DNA of 33,893 nucleotides from Cognaticolwellia sediminilitoris. GTDB taxonomy: Bacteria; Pseudomonadota; Gammaproteobacteria; Enterobacterales; Alteromonadaceae. Where the stretch lies: NCBI GenBank assembly GCA_002104535.1, contig NBOG01000011.1, forward strand, positions 1 through 33,893, read 5' to 3'. Positions 1 to 7,738 of this stretch are shown here, piece by piece. Below the pieces are notes generated by a model, which was given only the letters and a program-made list of their open reading frames with translations, made no database searches and was not told where the DNA came from. Within the stretch, counting starts at the first letter, position 1; each line of letters begins with the position of its first letter. The position numbers and the translations under genes were made by a program.

Positions 1-173
1 TATAGCTCTTAACAGAGTCAGCTTTCTAAGATTATTAATATTTGATTGTTTTGCGCCGAGAATCGACGTAAAGACAAGGCTTTGAAAAAGATATTCGCGC
101 AGTGTACGACTGTACATGAGCAGAATGTCGATGAAATAACGAAGTCTTCACGAGATAATCAAGTAAAAGTTTT
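1..173 (+). other. 23S-5S rRNA spacer (partial)
   Basis: This stretch directly precedes the 5S rRNA gene and resembles no protein gene. I do not recognise a 23S 3' end in it, so the window probably opens inside the internal transcribed spacer. It contains a short perfect hairpin, TGTAC-GACT-GTACA (103-116), and a possible longer-range pairing of AAGAC (71-75) with GTCTT (143-147), which could belong to an RNA-processing structure. The spacer assignment is inferred from position. Confidence 0.6.
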
Positions 174-291
174 TGTCTAGCGACAATAGCACTGTGGCCC
201 CACCTGATCCCATTCCGAACTCAGAAGTGAAACGCAGTAGCGCCGATGGTAGTGTGGGAGTTCCCATGTGAGAGTAGGACATTGCTAGGCT
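174..291 (+). rRNA. rrf: 5S ribosomal RNA
   Basis: The sequence matches the gammaproteobacterial 5S consensus almost throughout. Blocks such as CCACCTGATCCCATTCCGAA, TCAGAAGTGAAACGC and TAGCGCCGATGGTAGTGTGG are present in order. The ends pair as helix I: GTCTAGC (175-181) with GCTAGGC (284-290), one G-U wobble included. Its length of about 118 nt fits the family. It is the last gene of an rRNA operon whose 23S gene should lie just left of the window, and it is followed at once by an intrinsic terminator. The exact ends are estimated from the helix I pairing. Confidence 0.97.
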
Positions 292-305
292 TCTATTTAA
301 AGAAT

Positions 306-331
306 CCCGTAGCTGATGCTACGGGTTTTTT
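306..331 (+). terminator. Intrinsic terminator of the rRNA operon
   Basis: Perfect 8-bp GC-rich stem CCCGTAGC (306-313), loop TGAT, GCTACGGG (318-325), followed by six T. It lies 15 nt after the 5S gene and is a classical rho-independent terminator. Confidence 0.93.
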
Positions 332-415
332 GCTTTCTGGCGTTTAGAAAATGCAAACAAGGGTTACGAGCCTTCAACTCGTAGGGGCGACTTCAGTCGC
401 CTTTTATAGTGTTTG

Positions 416-531
416 ATTTGTAGGTCGGGCTTTAGCCCGAAAAAGCAAAATATATGAGTGTGTTGGCCTAAAGACCAACCTACAAAATCGATAGGGCTAT
501 CCATTTGTAGTGGAGATTTCAGTCGCCTTTT
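416..531 (+). repeat. 116-bp direct repeat, copy 1
   Basis: Nearly identical to 1060-1175 with three differences, all T here and C there (455, 459, 517). The unit contains three REP elements: a plus TCGGGCT type, a minus TTGGTCT type and a plus degenerate GTAGTGGAGA type. A third, shorter and more diverged copy covers about 670-736. Confidence 0.9.
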
Positions 532-1018
532 TGTGATTATATCTAGGCTTGTGGCCAGGCGAATAAATTCGCCCCTACAGTTGATTCCTGTGACACTAAT
601 ACAGTTGACTCACATTGTGCTCTTTGTAGGGGCGACTTTAGTCGCCTTTTTCAGTATTTGATTTGAACATTTGTAGGTCGGGCTTTAGCCGAAAAATCGA
701 AACATATGAGTGTGTTGGCCTAAAGACCAACTTACAAGATCTAAGCTTTATGTTGTGAGATGCAAATTCGCCCCTACAGTTGATTCCTGTGACACTAATA
801 CAGTTTACTCGCATTGTGATCTTTGTAGGGGCGACTTCAGTCGCCATTTTGTGATTATATCTTGGCATGTGGTACGCCGAATAAAATCGCCCCTAAAGGT
901 GATTACTGTGACATTAATACAGTTAACTCACATTGTGCTCTTTGTAGGGGCGACTTTAGTCGCCTTTTTGTGATTATATCTAGGCATGTGGTACGGCGAA
1001 TAAATTCGCCCCTACGGG
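532..1018 (+). repeat. Tandem BIME units of about 119 bp
   Basis: Related copies run at about 532-650, 738-850 (5' part replaced), 851-969 and 970-1018 (truncated). A complete unit begins GTGATTATATCT, carries a minus-strand REP ending CGCCCCTAC, then a spacer with CTGTGACA and TAATACAGTT, and closes with a plus-strand REP GTAGGGGCGACTT. Copies differ by scattered substitutions, so the expansion is not brand new. Confidence 0.8.
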
Positions 1019-1059
1019 ATTAATCTCTTCTCGGGGGGCATTAGGCTTTGATCTCAATT

Positions 1060-1175
1060 ATTTGTAGGTCGGGCTTTAGCCCGAAAAAGCAAAATATACG
1101 AGCGTGTTGGCCTAAAGACCAACCTACAAAATCGATAGGGCTATCCATTTGTAGTGGAGACTTCAGTCGCCTTTT
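1060..1175 (+). repeat. 116-bp direct repeat, copy 2
   Basis: Second copy of the unit at 416-531, 113 of 116 positions identical by my alignment. The two copies flank the tandem 119-bp units, so recombination between them could delete or duplicate about 644 bp. Confidence 0.9.
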
Positions 1176-1313
1176 GTTGTTAGTATCAAGTTGTATAATT
1201 GGATGGTTAATATTTTAGGTTTTAAATTATTGAGTTTTCTTAGAATAGTAGCGACAAAACATTTATGATATCGCACTAGTTATCGGTAAAGTTATTAATT
1301 ACAGAGAATCCAA

Positions 1314-2177
1314 ATGAATATTGATGGGAAATTAACTGCAAAACGTTTACGTGAAAAATTATCGATTGAAGTAATGGAGTTAAAGTCTCAGCATGGTATT
1401 AATCCAAAGTTAACAGTGATACTCGTTGGTGAAGATCCTGCTAGTCAAGTTTATGTTAAGAATAAAGTCAAACAAACTCAAGAAATAGGCATGATATCTG
1501 ATGAGATTAAGTTACCTAGAGATACAAGCGAAAAGGAGTTACTTAATCAATTAGAACGGTTAAATCACGATGAAAGCGTACACGGTATACTTGTTCAACT
1601 ACCTTTACCAAAACATATAGATGAAAGCACTATTATTGCTGCAATCAGCCCAAATAAAGATGTTGATGGTTTTCATGCCATGAACTCAGGACGTTTGTTT
1701 AATGGTGAGAAGGGGGCTTTAGTTCCTTGTACACCCCAAGGCTGCGTGATGTTGGCTAAACAACATTTAGGAGATGATTTATCGGGTATGCATGCCGTTG
1801 TTATCGGTCGCTCTAACATAGTTGGTAAACCGGTCGCTATGTTATTATTGCAAGAAAACTGTACTGTTACTATTGCCCATTCACGAACTAAAAATTTACC
1901 TGAAGTATGCAAGCAAGCTGATATTTTAGTTGCAGCCGTTGGAATAGCTGAGTTCGTTAAAGCAGACTGGGTAAAGCCGGAAGCTACTGTTATTGATGTT
2001 GGTATAAATAGAGTATTAACTGATGAAGGTAAATATAGGTTAGTTGGTGATGTCGATTATGCCAATGTTGTCAATAAATGTGCTGCTATAACACCAGTTC
2101 CTGGTGGAGTTGGCCCTATGACTATTGCTTGTTTACTGAAAAATACCATTCTGGCCGCGAAACAATCAATTAGCTAA
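1314..2177 (+). CDS. folD: Bifunctional methylenetetrahydrofolate dehydrogenase / methenyltetrahydrofolate cyclohydrolase
   Basis: FolD interconverts 5,10-methylene-, 5,10-methenyl- and 10-formyl-tetrahydrofolate in the cytoplasm using NADP, supplying one-carbon units for purines, thymidylate and formyl-Met-tRNA. At 287 aa it has the usual family length. The first signature includes Y47 and K51 (YVKNK), equivalent to the catalytic Tyr and Lys, followed by VQLPLP and DVDGFHAMN. The Rossmann segment holds [12 protein letters not shown], and the C-terminus has the second signature [10 protein letters not shown]. The ATG is preceded by a modest ribosome site (ACAGAGAA) and starts directly at the conserved IDGK, so the N-terminus is a few residues shorter than in E. 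coli. It stands alone between the REP cluster and a converging GNAT gene. Confidence 0.97.
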   Translation: MNIDGKLTAKRLREKLSIEVMELKSQHGINPKLTVILVGEDPASQVYVKNKVKQTQEIGMISDEIKLPRDTSEKELLNQLERLNHDESVHGILVQLPLPKHIDESTIIAAISPNKDVDGFHAMNSGRLFNGEKGALVPCTPQGCVMLAKQHLGDDLSGMHAVVIGRSNIVGKPVAMLLLQENCTVTIAHSRTKNLPEVCKQADILVAAVGIAEFVKADWVKPEATVIDVGINRVLTDEGKYRLVGDVDYANVVNKCAAITPVPGGVGPMTIACLLKNTILAAKQSIS

Positions 2178-2256
2178 AATTATTGTTTACTAAATATCTC
2201 TTCAGCTTTCCTGGTTTCTCCCTGTGAGTGACTTTTTTTAATTACACTGCTCATCT

Positions 2257-2307
2257 GTAGGGGCTAAGTTATTCACCCAATTAAAAGGCGGCTGAAGTCG
2301 CGCCTAC
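2257..2307. repeat. REP pair (BIME) between convergent folD and GNAT genes
   Basis: A degenerate plus-strand REP begins GTAGGGGCTAAG (2257-2277). A minus-strand REP at 2287-2307 reads on the minus strand GTAGGCGCGACTTCAGCCGC. The minus-strand copy shares the upstream CCTTCAACTC with the REP at 381, so the conserved unit is longer than the palindrome. Its position between convergent 3' ends is typical for REPs and may provide 3'-end protection or termination. Confidence 0.82.
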
Positions 2308-2317
2308 GAGTTGAAGG

Positions 2318-2788
2318 TCAACAGTTAATAAAACACTGTAGGTTTTTTTGTTTAATACGGTATCTAGAGAGTCGATTCTGAAACTCTGCTGGCAGTTGTT
2401 TAATACTTTGTTCGTCACAAATGCTGAAGTTATTTTTCTGATAGAAACGTCGTAAACTAGTGTCCGCAAAACAAATGGTATTGTCATATCTTATTTGTAG
2501 TAATTCGTTAGTTTCATTGCAAATAGTATTGATTATCGAGCTTGCTATGTTATTACCACGATAGCTTTTATCAGTAACCAAGGCGTGTAATAAATAAAAG
2601 TTACTTTTTGTTTTACCAGCAGATATTATTGCCGCTGCTATAATTAGATTGTTCTCCTTCACTACGTAGCATTGGTCATGTCCTATAAAACTCGCAGAAT
2701 ATCCCTGAGTTTTATAAAAGCGAAAAATATCTTTTTTGTCAGATTTTAAAGCCTTAATCACTTGGTAGATCGATGTGTTGATTGACAT
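2318..2788 (-). CDS. GNAT family N-acetyltransferase
   Basis: Predicted 156-aa cytoplasmic acyl-CoA-dependent acetyltransferase of unknown substrate. The GNAT core is recognisable: beta4 as FYLLHALVTDKSYRG, and the pyrophosphate-binding motif A as YRGNNIASSIINTI (R/Q-x-x-G-x-G/A pattern with Asn in the middle). The C-terminal SLRRFYQKNNF matches the usual ARRFYEKxGF motif B. No fused domain, signal peptide or membrane segment is seen. The gene converges on folD across a REP pair and diverges from the DEAD-box helicase gene. The family assignment is good, but nothing in the context identifies a substrate. Confidence 0.85.
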   Translation of the reverse strand: MSINTSIYQVIKALKSDKKDIFRFYKTQGYSASFIGHDQCYVVKENNLIIAAAIISAGKTKSNFYLLHALVTDKSYRGNNIASSIINTICNETNELLQIRYDNTICFADTSLRRFYQKNNFSICDEQSIKQLPAEFQNRLSRYRIKQKNLQCFINC

Positions 2789-2966
2789 TATTTTCTTAAA
2801 GGTAAATGAGGTTAGGTTTTAATTATTATTCGAAAAAATTACATCAGGTTGAGCGTTATTAGATTAGGCAGAACTCGTTCGATTAATAGAAGCTTATGAA
2901 AACTAAAACAGCTTAACAGACTCTGCAGTCATGAATTAAAATTATTTTTCTTTTTAACCAAATAGT

Positions 2967-2998
2967 TTGGCAAATTAACTGTCATTACAGGTTATAAT
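2967..2998 (+). promoter_or_regulatory. Candidate promoter of the DEAD-box helicase gene
   Basis: A perfect TATAAT (2993-2998) lies 90 nt upstream of the start codon. The best -35-like box is TTGGCA (2967-2972), but the 20-bp spacing is longer than ideal. The rest of the 299-bp gap between the GNAT and helicase genes is AT-rich, and I recognise nothing else in it except the hairpin at 3033-3056. Confidence 0.5.
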
Positions 2999-3032
2999 AC
3001 GGTCATACATTTTGTAATTAAATAACTAAGCC

Positions 3033-3056
3033 TTAAAGAGCGACAATTCGCTTTAA
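3033..3056 (+). promoter_or_regulatory. Leader hairpin upstream of the DEAD-box helicase
   Basis: TTAAA (3033-3037) pairs with TTTAA (3052-3056) and GCGA (3040-3043) with TCGC (3048-3051), giving a 9-bp stem with a two-base bulge and loop CAAT. It would lie in the 5' untranslated leader, ending about 20 nt before the GGAG ribosome site. A role in helicase autoregulation or cold response is only inference. Confidence 0.4.
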
Positions 3057-3087
3057 AAGAGGTGGAACAATAACGTGGAGAATAAGT

Positions 3088-4437
3088 TTGCAGTTTAGTG
3101 ATTTTGGATTAGATAGTAAAATAATGTCAACAGTGGAACACCTTGGTTTTAATGAACCTACGGAGATCCAGCAGCAAGCTATTCCTGCTGCCATGACTGG
3201 CCATGATCTGATTGCATCATCTAAAACTGGCTCAGGTAAAACGTTAGCATTTATTATTCCTGCTTTGCAGCGCTTACTGAAAAACCGTGCCTTAAGTAAG
3301 CGTGATCCACGCGTTGTTATTTTGACCCCTACACGTGAATTAGCTAAACAAGTTTTTACGCAATTGAGAATGTTTACAACAGGGTCTCAATTTAAAGCGG
3401 TACTGATTCTCGGTGGTGAGAATTTTAACGACCAAGTAAAAACATTAGAAAAAGACCCTCACTTTATTGTTGCGACACCTGGGCGTTTAGCTGATCACCT
3501 TACACAAGGTCATTTTTATCTCAGTGGTTTAGAGTTACTAATACTAGATGAAGCTGACCGGATGTTAGATTTAGGCTTTGCTGAGCAATTAGCACAAATT
3601 AACAAAGCTGCCGATCATCGTAAACGTCAAACATTGATGTTTTCTGCAACACTTGATCATGCGCAAGTTAACGACTTTGCATTAGCATTATTGAAAAAGC
3701 CAAAGCGTATCGCAATTGGAAGTGCCCATACAGAGCATAAAGACATTACTAAGCGCTTTTACCTTTGTGATAATTTAACTCATAAAGAAAAGTTACTTGA
3801 GCACTTCATTAAAAATGAAGATCATCAGCAAATGATTATATTCACCGCGACCCGAGCTGATACAGATAGACTCTCTACGATGTTGACTGAACAGGGCTTA
3901 AGTACGGTTGCACTAAGTGGCGAGTTAAACCAAGGTCAACGTAATCAAATTATGGATGGCTTTAGTAAAGGACAGCAAAAAATATTGATCACAACTGATT
4001 TAGCTTCTCGTGGTTTAGATTTAATTAATGTCTCTCACGTTATCAATTTTGATATGCCAAAACATACTGAAGAGTTTGTTCATCGAATAGGCCGAACAGG
4101 ACGTGCGGGCAGCAAAGGTGAATCTATTTCATTTGTTGGACCGAAAGACTGGTTAAGTTTTAAAAATGTTGAAGGTTTTTTACAGCAAAAACTTAACTTT
4201 ACTGCAGTAAAAGGGTTAAAAGCTAAGTTTAAAGGCTTAAAGCCTAAGAAAGTGATCATTGAAAACATTGTCAAAGACAATACCAAATCAGCGACAGTTA
4301 ATAAGAAACAAAAAACTAAGAAAATTGTCAAAAATAGCTTTTTAGCACAAGATGCAGGGGACTTACCGGTATTAAAGCGTAAGCAAGCTGTTGCACCACA
4401 AGACATTGAAAATACTGATATCAATGAAATAGATTAA
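3088..4437 (+). CDS. DEAD-box ATP-dependent RNA helicase (SrmB/RhlE-like)
   Basis: Cytoplasmic RNA helicase, probably in ribosome assembly or RNA turnover, especially in the cold. All motifs are present: Q motif with F21 and EPTEIQ, Walker A SSKTGSGKT (44-52), PTRELA (81-86), TPGR (130-133), DEAD (154-157), SAT (186-188), TTDLASRGLD (302-311) and HRIGRTGR (332-339). A Lys-rich tail (about 375-420) probably binds RNA. The start is TTG at 3088: GGAG (3077-3080) is well spaced, and residues 1-12 match the usual N-terminus before the Q motif. The first ATG (3124) would cut into that region. The order of motifs and the tail resemble SrmB, but the family is paralogue-rich and I do not assign a symbol. 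A terminator follows. Confidence 0.95.
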   Translation: MQFSDFGLDSKIMSTVEHLGFNEPTEIQQQAIPAAMTGHDLIASSKTGSGKTLAFIIPALQRLLKNRALSKRDPRVVILTPTRELAKQVFTQLRMFTTGSQFKAVLILGGENFNDQVKTLEKDPHFIVATPGRLADHLTQGHFYLSGLELLILDEADRMLDLGFAEQLAQINKAADHRKRQTLMFSATLDHAQVNDFALALLKKPKRIAIGSAHTEHKDITKRFYLCDNLTHKEKLLEHFIKNEDHQQMIIFTATRADTDRLSTMLTEQGLSTVALSGELNQGQRNQIMDGFSKGQQKILITTDLASRGLDLINVSHVINFDMPKHTEEFVHRIGRTGRAGSKGESISFVGPKDWLSFKNVEGFLQQKLNFTAVKGLKAKFKGLKPKKVIIENIVKDNTKSATVNKKQKTKKIVKNSFLAQDAGDLPVLKRKQAVAPQDIENTDINEID

Positions 4438-4480
4438 TAACCCGTTAAACTGCAGTAGCTCAGAGCATAGTAAACACATA

Positions 4481-4517
4481 AACCCGCTCGATTATTAATA
4501 GTTTTCGAGCGGGTTTT
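4481..4517 (+). terminator. Intrinsic terminator after the DEAD-box helicase
   Basis: Perfect 10-bp stem AACCCGCTCG (4481-4490) / CGAGCGGGTT (4506-4515) with a 15-nt AT-rich loop, ending in TTTT. It lies 44 nt after the helicase stop. Confidence 0.9.
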
Positions 4518-4807
4518 AATTAACATTGCTAAACATGCTCTCAAGTACGCCTGAGCCATTCAGGTGGCTTCAATACGTACTGCATAATACGGTTAAATGA
4601 CTTAAAGTTTTAAAGTAAAACTCACACTGAACACTAGCCTTTGTTCAATCTTAAATATTCGCTTTAGCTGTTGTTTTTATTACAGGTTAATTCGCATTTT
4701 TCACTTTAGTAAACAATACTTATAACTTGTTTAAATCCCTTTAACTTAACTTTATAAAGAGTTACCTAACGGTATGCTGTGCTCTTTGCTTGTAAGGTCA
4801 GCATTAC
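4518..4807 (+). promoter_or_regulatory. Leader region of the winged-helix/TPR regulator gene
   Basis: No gene is visible here. It contains a small hairpin CCTGA-GCCAT-TCAGG (4550-4564) and a plausible sigma70 promoter TTTTCA (4698-4703), 17 bp, TATAAC (4721-4726), about 80 nt before the GTG start. AAGG (4794-4797) can serve as ribosome site. The rest is AT-rich without recognisable structure. Confidence 0.45.
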
Positions 4808-7243
4808 GTGTCAACAAAAGATGAACTAGAAGTTACAGTTCCAATAGAGAGCGGCTCAGAGTATTTTGATATAGATACGGAGCTTCATCAAGGTTTTCAA
4901 TTAGGTAGCCTTGTTGTTGAGCCAGATCTTGGTGTCGTCATCAGAAATGGTCAGCGTTATCATTTAGCACCTAAAGCAATGGAAGTTTTACTCTTTTTAT
5001 CTTCTTCAAATGGTGAAGTTGTATCGCGAGAACAAATTCTGGCTTTTGCTTGGGGTGATACTAACGCTTCAAAAGCTAATGTCACCCACGTCATTAGTGA
5101 AATTCGTCATGTCCTAGATGATCACAAAGAATGTCCTACTTATATTCAAACCATACCACGTAAAGGCTATCGAATGCTTTTACCGACGGTGAATAAGTCA
5201 GCGAGTGGAATATGGCCGTTTACATCCGATCAAACAGGCAATTCAACAGGCTCAGATAAGCAATGGAAATTATCATTTTCGTTATTAAAAAGTAGCCGAT
5301 TAGTTAATGCAAGTGCAGCTTACTTAGTTGTTTCATGGGTATTACTGCAAGTATTTTCAATTATCTTACCCATTTTTGATGTCCCACCTTGGGGCGGTAA
5401 AGTCGCAACTTTATTTCTTGTTATTGGTTTTCCAGTAGTTATTAGTATTCAGTGGCTAAAAGAATTTAAAATACGGAAGAAGTTTTCTACTGAGCATAAT
5501 AAAAAGCATCGCTTCGTTTATCGCCAGTTAGCGATAGATGGTGTTTTTGTTTTGATCATTGTTTTCGTTATCTCATATATATCTAGTCATTTAATTGAAA
5601 AAATAGAGACTGAAAGTGCTCAACAACCTATCAATCTTGCGTTAGGTACTCAAGTACCTAAAGCCAGTGTTACCGCAAACGCGGTTGCTATTTTACCTTT
5701 CAAGATAACTGATAATATTAATAGCCCTGACTACTTTGTTTCTGGTCTGCAAGAAGAGTTAATTAACTTACTCGCTTTAAAGCCAACCTTCAAAGTCTCT
5801 TCCATCAGGGCTATTAACGCTTTAGTTCCCAATGCGAATATTGGACAAATTAAAGACAGCTTAGGGGTTAAATATATCGTTGAAGGCCGTACCAGAATGG
5901 TAGAGAATACTTTGAAAATTAATACGATTATGACTGACGTTGTTACAGGGTTTCAAGTATGGTCTGATGAAACTAAAGGCTCAACTCATGAACTTGTTGT
6001 ACTTTATAGTGAGTTGTCACGAAAAATAGCCAATGCCTTACATTTACTGGTTGTGGGTGATAATAAAGATAACACTAGTCATTATATGCCAACAGAAAAT
6101 TTTGCGGCTTATGATGCCTATCTACAAGGTAAAGAAAAATATCGCAGTTCTAAAACAATCAACGCATTGATCGCAGCAGAAAATTTATTTATTACAGCGC
6201 TACAGTTAGACCCTGATTTTGTCCAAGCCTCATCAGCCTTATGTCAAACTTATCTCGATAAATACTTACTCAATGACGATACTAGTGAATATGAAAAAGC
6301 GCTGAATGTTTGTCAACTAATTGCAGGCAATGAAACTGTTTCATTTGAGTCTCAGTTAGCGCTTGGCACACTTTATCGTGTCAATGGTCAATACGATAAA
6401 GCTGAAATGCATTTAAGCAAAGCAAAATTAATTAAACCAGAATCGAGTGAAGTGTATATTTCGTTAGCCGATTTATATGCAAATAAAGAGCAAAATGAAA
6501 CTGCTGAACGTCTATATCAACAAGCGATAAACCTTGAACTTGGTAACTGGAAAAACTATTACGATTACGGTTTGTTTTTGTTTTACTCTGGTCGCTATGA
6601 GCAAGCCATTGGTCAATTTAATAAAGTTATATTAATCAATAATAATACAGCCATGGCCTACAATGCTTTAGGGGCTGTTCACTATATGGTTTTAGATTTT
6701 GAACAGGCAAATATTGCTTGGTCAAAGTCGTTAGCAATTAAGCCAACTGCCGTAACATATTCCAATTTAGGTACCGTATTGTTTTTTATGAAGCGATTTG
6801 AAAATGCCGCGGAAATGTATATGCAAAGCGCTGAATTAACACCGCTAGACCCTATTGTTTGGGGCAACTTAGGTGACGCATTGAAATACAGCGTTAACAA
6901 AGAGAATAAAGCAAAGTTTGCTTATGAAAAAGCACTAGAATTAGCACGAAAAAATGTCGTTATTAATGATAAGGACTTAAGTTTACAGGCACAAATGTCA
7001 CGCTATTATTCAGAATTAGCTCAATGCGATCAAGCGAAGAACCATCAAGATATTATCCTACAAAGTCAGGTAAAAGATCCTTACATTTATTATGATTTGG
7101 CTATAACGGCTATTAATTGCTTTGACGATAATCGTTTAAAGTTATCTATCGATGAAGCCATTAAACTCGGATACCCCGTAAAGCTATTACTGGCGGATCC
7201 GCAATTTTACGACTATAAACATTGGTTGAAAGAAAGTGTTTAA
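4808..7243 (+). CDS. Membrane-bound winged-helix (ToxR/CadC-like) regulator with TolB-like and TPR domains
   Basis: Inferred one-component transmembrane transcription regulator, 811 aa. Residues about 29-127 form an OmpR/ToxR-type winged helix, including LAPKAMEVLLFL, the recognition-helix region SKANVTHVISEIRHVL and the wing TIPRKGYRML. Three hydrophobic segments follow (about 168-190, 196-217, 242-262), placing the N-terminus in the cytoplasm and the rest in the periplasm. Residues 290-415 resemble the TolB N-terminal/adenylate-cyclase-associated domain (VAILPF, FVSGLQEELINLL, YIVEGRTR). From about 430 to 720 there are several TPR-like helix pairs. The start is GTG at 4808. The next gene, a small secreted cysteine-rich protein, starts 28 nt after the stop, so the two are probably co-transcribed. 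The signal sensed and the target genes are unknown. Confidence 0.9.
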   Translation: MSTKDELEVTVPIESGSEYFDIDTELHQGFQLGSLVVEPDLGVVIRNGQRYHLAPKAMEVLLFLSSSNGEVVSREQILAFAWGDTNASKANVTHVISEIRHVLDDHKECPTYIQTIPRKGYRMLLPTVNKSASGIWPFTSDQTGNSTGSDKQWKLSFSLLKSSRLVNASAAYLVVSWVLLQVFSIILPIFDVPPWGGKVATLFLVIGFPVVISIQWLKEFKIRKKFSTEHNKKHRFVYRQLAIDGVFVLIIVFVISYISSHLIEKIETESAQQPINLALGTQVPKASVTANAVAILPFKITDNINSPDYFVSGLQEELINLLALKPTFKVSSIRAINALVPNANIGQIKDSLGVKYIVEGRTRMVENTLKINTIMTDVVTGFQVWSDETKGSTHELVVLYSELSRKIANALHLLVVGDNKDNTSHYMPTENFAAYDAYLQGKEKYRSSKTINALIAAENLFITALQLDPDFVQASSALCQTYLDKYLLNDDTSEYEKALNVCQLIAGNETVSFESQLALGTLYRVNGQYDKAEMHLSKAKLIKPESSEVYISLADLYANKEQNETAERLYQQAINLELGNWKNYYDYGLFLFYSGRYEQAIGQFNKVILINNNTAMAYNALGAVHYMVLDFEQANIAWSKSLAIKPTAVTYSNLGTVLFFMKRFENAAEMYMQSAELTPLDPIVWGNLGDALKYSVNKENKAKFAYEKALELARKNVVINDKDLSLQAQMSRYYSELAQCDQAKNHQDIILQSQVKDPYIYYDLAITAINCFDDNRLKLSIDEAIKLGYPVKLLLADPQFYDYKHWLKESV

Positions 7244-7271
7244 ACTCGTTAACTTCGAAAAGGGAAATTCA

Positions 7272-7733
7272 ATGAATATCTATAATATAAAAAGATTAAA
7301 ACGAATGACTAGTAGTTTAACGGTAATAATAATAACTTTTTTTATGGTAGCCTTTGGTGCGTTTGGTAATGCAGCAAAAGATAAAGAGTTAATTATTGAT
7401 GTAGACCCAATCACTCAATGCGCAATAAGTGTTGCCCCCTCCGAAAATGAAAGCAATTGTGCTATTTTATACCCAGCAGGTAACAACCCTTGTACAAACG
7501 ATCCTGAATGTGTTTGTTCAACCAAAGAGAAATACATTTCGTGGCAAACCAGTAATGGCGCAAAATTTGATATTAATTTCACTGAAGGTTCGCCGTTTAA
7601 AAGCTGTAATTACCGTGCCGAGCGTGATGGTGAAATTCGATGCAAAATTAAAAACCAAGGCGATTATTATTATGAAATCAATGTCGAAGGTTGTGCAACC
7701 AACCCTTACGACCCTCGCATTGTGGTTAAATAA
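7272..7733 (+). CDS. Small exported cysteine-rich protein, unknown function
   Basis: A 153-aa protein I do not recognise. The ATG at 7272 follows a strong AAAAGGGA ribosome site (7257-7264). An upstream in-frame GTG at 7236 overlaps the previous gene and is less likely. The N-terminus looks like a Sec signal peptide: basic NIKRLKR, a hydrophobic run TVIIITFFMVAFGAF, and a likely cleavage after GNAA. The mature part has eight cysteines, with a cluster PCTNDPECVC, and many charged and aromatic residues, suggesting up to four disulphides in the periplasm or outside. It sits just after the transmembrane regulator and may be its partner, cofactor or target. That link rests on position only. Confidence 0.75.
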   Translation: MNIYNIKRLKRMTSSLTVIIITFFMVAFGAFGNAAKDKELIIDVDPITQCAISVAPSENESNCAILYPAGNNPCTNDPECVCSTKEKYISWQTSNGAKFDINFTEGSPFKSCNYRAERDGEIRCKIKNQGDYYYEINVEGCATNPYDPRIVVK

Positions 7734-7738
7734 TATTG

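Larger units (their letters stand above)
381..1171. repeat. REP/BIME cluster, about 15 palindromic elements
   Basis: The region is packed with ~21-bp elements, each starting GTAG and continuing into a stem-loop, in both orientations. Plus-strand copies: 381-401, 420-440, 507-527, 626-646, 673-692, 825-845, 944-964, 1064-1084, 1151-1171. Minus-strand copies: 463-483, 558-578, 715-735, 876-896 (degenerate), 995-1015, and a half copy at 764-777. Stem types are GGCGACT/AGTCGCC, TCGGGCT/AGCCCGA, TTGGTCT/AGGCCAA and GGCGAA/TTCGCC. GTAG plus palindrome is the hallmark of REP elements mobilised by REP-associated tyrosine transposases. Opposed pairs such as 420-483 are BIMEs. No transposase gene lies in the window. 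Short reading frames here are chance products of the repeats. I see no gene between the rRNA terminator and folD. Confidence 0.9.

Noticed and set aside
458-973. Open reading frames of 67, 76 and 87 codons inside the REP cluster
   Set aside because: They run through the repeated palindromes, share the same repeated peptide blocks because the DNA is repeated, and have no ribosome site or recognisable domain.
381-1171. CRISPR array
   Set aside because: The repeats are short palindromes in both orientations with variable spacing and conserved spacers. A CRISPR array would have one direct repeat with unique equal-length spacers, and no cas gene is present.
4080-4424. Minus-strand frame opposite the helicase tail
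   Set aside because: It is a shadow of the Lys-rich coding sequence, without a ribosome site or family features. The same holds for the other frames antisense to real genes, for example within ybiT, ygiQ, cysK and dnaQ.
7236-7271. Upstream GTG start for the cysteine-rich protein
   Set aside because: It overlaps the regulator's stop and lacks a ribosome site, while the ATG at 7272 has AAAAGGGA and starts a normal signal peptide.
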